This document shows positions 51,149-55,598 of a stretch of 55,598 bases of DNA, piece after piece. Location: contig WQWV01000003.1 in the NCBI GenBank assembly GCA_009785175.1, positions 1 to 55,598 of the forward strand, given 5' to 3'. The stretch is from Alphaproteobacteria bacterium (GTDB taxonomy: Bacteria > Pseudomonadota > Alphaproteobacteria > Rs-D84 > CACZYB01). The position numbers and the translations under genes were made by a program. A model generated the notes under the pieces. The model ran no database searches. It was given only the letters and a program-made list of their open reading frames with translations, and was not told where the DNA came from. Each line of letters starts with the position of its first letter. Position 1 is the first letter of the stretch.

Positions 51149-51173
51149 CTTGAAGCCTGAATTGGAGTAGAAT
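51145..51173 (+). promoter_or_regulatory. Promoter TTGACT-17-TAGAAT ending 7 nt before the ATG at 51181
   Basis: ttgact tgaagcctgaattggag tagaat tcatacg ATG. Confidence 0.75.
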
Positions 51174-51180
51174 TCATACG

Positions 51181-53163
51181 ATGAGGAAGTTTGGGAAAAT
51201 CGCGGTGTTCGGCCTCTCGCTTTTGGCGGGAGGTGTTGCCGTCAATGCTCAACGTGCATCTACAAGCGCCAGCGCCCGCGCGGCCGCCTCAACCGAAACC
51301 GTCATGCGCGTGCCGACCGAGGCGCAGTGTCAGCAGAAAATGGACTATTGCTTCAACGAATTCTGTTGGGGCGGGCTTGTCGGCGAGAGATCGCGCGGCA
51401 CGAACATCTGCTATCAAAAGGGAATTCCGCAAATCGTGGACGGCGTGAACGAATGCCTTAAACTCCGCGACGCGATCGAAAACGTTTCCTATAGCCGCAC
51501 GTGTCAACGCTGGGCATACAACTATATCGCGTCCTTGAAGGGGCGCATGCCGACTATGGACGCAATTCACGCCCAAGGAACCGGCGAGTGCCAGCGCGCC
51601 AGCCGACATCTTGACGCCGCGCGCCGCTGCTATAACATAATGATGGCGCACGACGGGTCGATCGATCCCGGACTTCGCGCAAGGCTTGACATGGCCTGCG
51701 GGCCGCTCGGCGGCGGAAACGACGATATGGTCGAGCGATTCTTGACCGCCGGCGATTACGGCAAGGCCAACATCGGAGCGCAAGAGGACATGCTTCGCAC
51801 CGGCCAGATGACCGCCAAACAATCCAACTGGCGCCAGCTTGTCGAAGCGGTTTTGGCAAGCTATATCGACATCGCGCAAAGCAAGTGCGGCCAAGAGGAC
51901 TACCGCATAACGCGCGTCAACGAATACGCCCCCGACGACAGAATGAACCTTGCCATGCTGCGCGAAATCGCGGCGGCCGAGGCGCAGGGGCGCGAGATGG
52001 GCAACCGAGCAGTCAACAACTTGTTCCGCGAGAGCGATTGTTTGAACACCCCTCTGCCCCACGGTGGCAAGCAATGGTATTACGCGTTCGGCCAATCGCC
52101 CGACTGCCGCATAATCTGTATCGACGGGTGGAGAGTTGGCAAGGATTCCGCAACATGCGAAGTCGACGAGGAGCTATTCAAACAGCGCGCCGGAATCGGC
52201 GGGTTCGAGGGGCCCTATTACGGCTTCAACGTTCACGGCGACTATCGCGCCATCATACGCCAAAGCTGGGATTTCCAGGGCGTGCCGGTAGAAGTCGGAG
52301 AAGTGCCGGAAACCGGAAACTTCGGCACGTGCGACAAGAGTATTGCGCCCTCGAGGACTTTCGCTATGAGCAAGGACGGAATCTGTGGCCTATTCAAGCG
52401 TCCGGACGGGACATGCCGTTCCTATTACCGCGTGGAGCTTAACGCGCCGACCCGCGTGCGGGCCCAAACCGTCGGGCAATGCAGCCGCGGGCACAACCGA
52501 TTCTGTATCGGAAATCCCGCCAACACCGGGCCCGAGCATTTCTGTTTCGGTCGCGCGGCCGGCCATCTTGGCAGCGTCGAATTCTGGGCCCAGGTGAGCG
52601 TCGCGGACATAGTGCGCGAGCTTAAATACACCGGAGCACACAACAACCTTATCGAATTCGATTATACGAAGGGGACGCTTTCCGGCTGGGTCGCGCAGGT
52701 GTGCGGCTGTCGTGTCGGCGGTGGAGGCGGCGGCGGAGCAAGGACTACTACGGCAACTCCCGCTCCGTCGGTCGATGCAACGACACCACCTGCAACCCAG
52801 CCTGGTGCGACCGCAAGACGCAGCGATACCCGTTTCGCCAACTGCAACGCTTTTTGGCAGCAAAGCACGGCCGCCTTCCGTTTTGTTGTCGAAGGCAAGG
52901 CCGCGGGCGGCTTAATGGGATTCCTCAACCGCGCGGAATGGAGAGTTTATATCGCCGGCACCGATCCTAAGAATCCCGCCAACACTATTGACGTCGCGAA
53001 ATATTTCACACCCAAGACGGGCGTTGAATACGATTGCAGAAGGGGCCGGCCGAATGAAAGCTTCCGATGTATGGGCGGCGGAAATACCTGGAGCATGAAT
53101 AAAAAGGAAGCCTGCCAAATCAACAGTCTTATCCACGGCCCGAACCTTCTTATCGGGATTTAG
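51181..53163 (+). CDS. Large exported cysteine-rich protein (660 aa), hypothetical
   Basis: Signal peptide MRKFGKIAVFGLSLLAGGVAVNAQ; many Cys; Gly/Thr/Pro linker GGGGGGGARTTTATPAPSVDATTPPATQPG. Confidence 0.8.
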   Translation: MRKFGKIAVFGLSLLAGGVAVNAQRASTSASARAAASTETVMRVPTEAQCQQKMDYCFNEFCWGGLVGERSRGTNICYQKGIPQIVDGVNECLKLRDAIENVSYSRTCQRWAYNYIASLKGRMPTMDAIHAQGTGECQRASRHLDAARRCYNIMMAHDGSIDPGLRARLDMACGPLGGGNDDMVERFLTAGDYGKANIGAQEDMLRTGQMTAKQSNWRQLVEAVLASYIDIAQSKCGQEDYRITRVNEYAPDDRMNLAMLREIAAAEAQGREMGNRAVNNLFRESDCLNTPLPHGGKQWYYAFGQSPDCRIICIDGWRVGKDSATCEVDEELFKQRAGIGGFEGPYYGFNVHGDYRAIIRQSWDFQGVPVEVGEVPETGNFGTCDKSIAPSRTFAMSKDGICGLFKRPDGTCRSYYRVELNAPTRVRAQTVGQCSRGHNRFCIGNPANTGPEHFCFGRAAGHLGSVEFWAQVSVADIVRELKYTGAHNNLIEFDYTKGTLSGWVAQVCGCRVGGGGGGGARTTTATPAPSVDATTPPATQPGATARRSDTRFANCNAFWQQSTAAFRFVVEGKAAGGLMGFLNRAEWRVYIAGTDPKNPANTIDVAKYFTPKTGVEYDCRRGRPNESFRCMGGGNTWSMNKKEACQINSLIHGPNLLIGI

Positions 53164-53166
53164 AAC

Positions 53167-53195
53167 TTGACTTTACCTTAATCCTCTCATATACT
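53167..53195 (+). promoter_or_regulatory. Promoter TTGACT-17-TATACT for rpsA, with long leader
   Basis: ttgact ttaccttaatcctctca tatact. Confidence 0.7.
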
Positions 53196-53284
53196 CCCGC
53201 ACGTCAACTGGGAGCGGCCATTGGCGCCAAATTAATCCGCTAAGCCGTGGCCTACGCCGCGCCAACCAAAAAAGAATATACAAT

Positions 53285-54970
53285 ATGACCAAAAAAAATG
53301 TCGCCACCATGGCAATCGACAGCAACTTCACGACCGGTGAAAACTTCGCGGAACTCTTCGCCGAATCAGAATCGAAAAACAAGAAACTCGAGGGCTATTC
53401 CACAAAGGGAACCGTCGTCGCGGTATCCGACGAATACGTCGTCGTCAACGTCGGCCTTAAGTCCGAAGCTCATATCCCCCTTAAAGAATTTAGGAACGAA
53501 GAAGTAAAGGTCGGCGACATCGTCGACGTATATGTAGAGCGTTATGAAAACGCCGAAGGCCTTATGCTTGCTTCGCGCGAACGCGCCCGCAAAGAAGAAT
53601 TCTGGCGCGAGATGGAATCGCAAATCGCCGACAACAAAATCCTCAAGGGAGAAATCGTCGAGCGCGTGCGCGGCGGATTCACCGTCGACCTCAACGGCCT
53701 TATGGCTTTCATGCCTTCGTCCCAGCTTGACGTCGTGCCGGTCAAGGACATCACCCCCTATCTCAACAAACCCATGGACTTCAAGGTCATCAAAGTCGAC
53801 AAGCTTCGTTCGAACCTTATTGTTTCCCATCGCGCAATCATGGAAGGCGACCGCGAATCCAAGCGCGCGGAAATCCTTTCCAAAATCAAGGTCGGCGACG
53901 TTATGGAAGGCGCAATCAAGAACATCACCGACTATGGCATGTTCATCGATTTGGGCGGCATAGACGGCCTTCTCCACATCACGGACATTTCGTGGAAGCG
54001 CGTTTCCAACCCCGCGGAAATCTTCACCATCGGTCAGAAATTGAAAGTGAAAGTAATCCACTTCGACATAGAAACCGGCCGCATCAGCCTTGGCATGAAG
54101 CAGCTTGAGAACGACCCGTGGACTTCGGGCTTCGGCTTTGAAATCGGCAAAACCTATACCGGAAAGGTTACCAACCTTACCGACTATGGCGCGTTCGTCG
54201 ACCTTGGCAACGGGGTCGAGGGCCTTATCCACGTATCCGAGCTTTCCTGGACCAAGCGCAACGTCGCGCCGAACAAAATCCTTAGCAACGGAGAGGAAGT
54301 CAAGGTCATGGTGCTTGAAATCGACATGGACAAGCGCCGCATCAGCCTTGGGTTGAAGCAGACCAAGCAGAATCCTTGGGCCGAGTTCGCCAGCAGCCAC
54401 GAGGCCGGCGACATCATTGAGGGCGAGGTCAAGAACATCACCGAGTTCGGCGTGTTCATATCCCTTGGCCACGACATGGACGGCATGGTGCACGTGTCCG
54501 ACCTTAGCTGGGACAAGACGCCCGATGTGGCCGTCAAATCATTCGCCAAAGGCCAGGTGGTCAAGGCCAAAATCCTTGAAATCGACACGGACAAAGAGCG
54601 CATTTCGCTTGGCATCAAGCAGCTTGAGAAAGACGTGGTCGCCGAGTCAATCGGAAACGTCAAGAAGGGCCAGGTGGTCACAGCCCACGTCATCGATACC
54701 CGCGACGACGGCGTTGTGGTCGAAGTCGACGGAATTCAGGGCTTCATAAAAGCGTCCGAGCTTTCCCGCAACCGTTCCGAGCAGAAGCCCGAGCGTTTTG
54801 CGGTCGGCGAAAAAATCGACGCGAAAATCGTCGGAATCGACACCGCCGGCAAAATGCTTTCGCTTTCCGTCAAGGCATACGAAATCGACGAAGAGAAGAA
54901 GCTTGCGAAGGAATACGGGTCGTCCGATTCCGGTGCGTCGCTTGCGGATATTCTTGGAGCCAAGCGTTAA
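53285..54970 (+). CDS. rpsA: 30S ribosomal protein S1
   Basis: Repeated S1 domains (GAIKNITDYGMFIDLGGIDGLLHITDISW, GKVTNLTDYGAFVDLGNGVEGLIHVSELSW, GEVKNITEFGVFISLGHDMDGMVHVSDLSW). Confidence 0.97.
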   Translation: MTKKNVATMAIDSNFTTGENFAELFAESESKNKKLEGYSTKGTVVAVSDEYVVVNVGLKSEAHIPLKEFRNEEVKVGDIVDVYVERYENAEGLMLASRERARKEEFWREMESQIADNKILKGEIVERVRGGFTVDLNGLMAFMPSSQLDVVPVKDITPYLNKPMDFKVIKVDKLRSNLIVSHRAIMEGDRESKRAEILSKIKVGDVMEGAIKNITDYGMFIDLGGIDGLLHITDISWKRVSNPAEIFTIGQKLKVKVIHFDIETGRISLGMKQLENDPWTSGFGFEIGKTYTGKVTNLTDYGAFVDLGNGVEGLIHVSELSWTKRNVAPNKILSNGEEVKVMVLEIDMDKRRISLGLKQTKQNPWAEFASSHEAGDIIEGEVKNITEFGVFISLGHDMDGMVHVSDLSWDKTPDVAVKSFAKGQVVKAKILEIDTDKERISLGIKQLEKDVVAESIGNVKKGQVVTAHVIDTRDDGVVVEVDGIQGFIKASELSRNRSEQKPERFAVGEKIDAKIVGIDTAGKMLSLSVKAYEIDEEKKLAKEYGSSDSGASLADILGAKR

Positions 54971-54992
54971 GGTTGTTTTCGAGTGTAAATCG

Positions 54993-55021
54993 AATCCCCT
55001 GGGCAGCCGGGGGATTTTTTT
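54993..55021 (+). terminator. Rho-independent terminator of rpsA
   Basis: aatcccctgggcagccgggggattttttt. Confidence 0.9.
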
Positions 55022-55027
55022 GTTTTC

Positions 55028-55093
55028 GTCATACCGGGCAACGACCCGGTATCTAGTCAGCTTGGATTCCGGCTCGGGGGCCGGAATGACGGG
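55028..55093. repeat. Dispersed palindromic element, double-hairpin form, copy 7
   Basis: gtcataccgggcaacgacccggtatctagtcagcttggattccggctcgggggccggaatgacggg. Confidence 0.8.
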
Positions 55094-55104
55094 ATATTTT
55101 TCTC

Positions 55105-55136
55105 TTGACAAAATGATGGCGGGGGGGGGGAGATTC
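55105..55136 (+). promoter_or_regulatory. Poly-G spacer promoter D: TTGACA-(aaatgatggcG10)-AGATTC (-10 weak or unclear)
   Basis: TTGACA 55105-55110; G10 55121-55130. Confidence 0.5.
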
Positions 55137-55167
55137 GTCTATAGACAACAAATAAAAAGGACCCGAA

Positions 55168-55413
55168 ATGAAATGTATTTATAAAAATGACTGTGAGTGC
55201 GAGCAGAGCCAGGAATGCTTTAAGGTTATAGGAGCCGAAAATTTGGACCAATTAATGAAAAATGTAAACATGGCTCTTTATATGCCCTATAATGCGAGCA
55301 AAGGCGTTGACAAGTCCGCTCGCTATGAATTGGCGGGAGTTATGGTTTATGCCGCGGGCGGAGGCTTCTTTCAGCCGATACGTTGTATCAGAGCGACCGC
55401 TGTGCGCGGCTAA
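55168..55413 (+). CDS. Small hypothetical protein (81 aa), N-terminal CxCxxxxxC
   Basis: RBS AAAAGGACCCGAA; MKCIYKNDCECEQSQECFKVIGAENLDQLMKNVNMALYMPYNAS. Confidence 0.6.
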   Translation: MKCIYKNDCECEQSQECFKVIGAENLDQLMKNVNMALYMPYNASKGVDKSARYELAGVMVYAAGGGFFQPIRCIRATAVRG

Positions 55414-55433
55414 TCAATATAACTGTTTTTGAA

Positions 55434-55463
55434 TATCCCCTGAGCAGCCGGGGGATTTTTTTG
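55434..55463 (+). terminator. Rho-independent terminator, near-copy of the rpsA terminator
   Basis: tatcccctgagcagccgggggattttttt. Confidence 0.9.
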
Positions 55464-55598
55464 TATCTCGTTATTACCCAAATCTTGAACTCCGGGCGGG
55501 TAAGCTAGGACGCAGGCCGCAGCGAACCGGGGTCCCGGGGTTGAAGATTTATAGCTTAGAGCACCTTCGGTGCGTGGGGCGCGCTTCGCTTAAATAAC

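Overview
The window reads as ordinary chromosome of a host-associated, probably alphaproteobacterium-like, Gram-negative bacterium. That lineage is inferred from DUF3126, the S16 tail and the SRP RNA type. Recognisable core genes: rpoB (3' end), rpoC, pyrC-type dihydroorotase, rpsP-rimM-trmD, rpmB-rpmG, ssb, secA-dnaE-NUDIX, tadA, recO, parC, a double murE, alr, lpxK, sufE, waaA/kdtA, pgm, ffh, 4.5S/SRP RNA, a membrane-anchored MurF-like ligase and rpsA. Lineage-specific genes are interleaved with these. Strongest candidates for something undescribed: (1) A set of 8-10 nt poly-G/poly-C tracts. Four sit just downstream of a TTGACA -35 box, in the promoter spacer of small accessory genes (19.7, 32.7, 37.6, 55.1 kb). 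Two lie in frame inside coding regions: a glycosyltransferase and the C-terminal helix-turn-helix of a sigma-70-like protein. This looks like a phase-variation network. (2) A tandem array of about six divergent 135-160 aa paralogues, plus a four-cysteine paralogue pair, directly downstream of rpoC. (3) Two complete MurE modules fused in one ORF, divergent from an atypical alanine racemase. (4) Several apparently leaderless genes with a fixed -10/7 nt/ATG geometry. (5) A pair of divergent sigma-like proteins encoded between pgm and ffh. All calls were made by eye from the sequence and the supplied ORF track; no searches were run.
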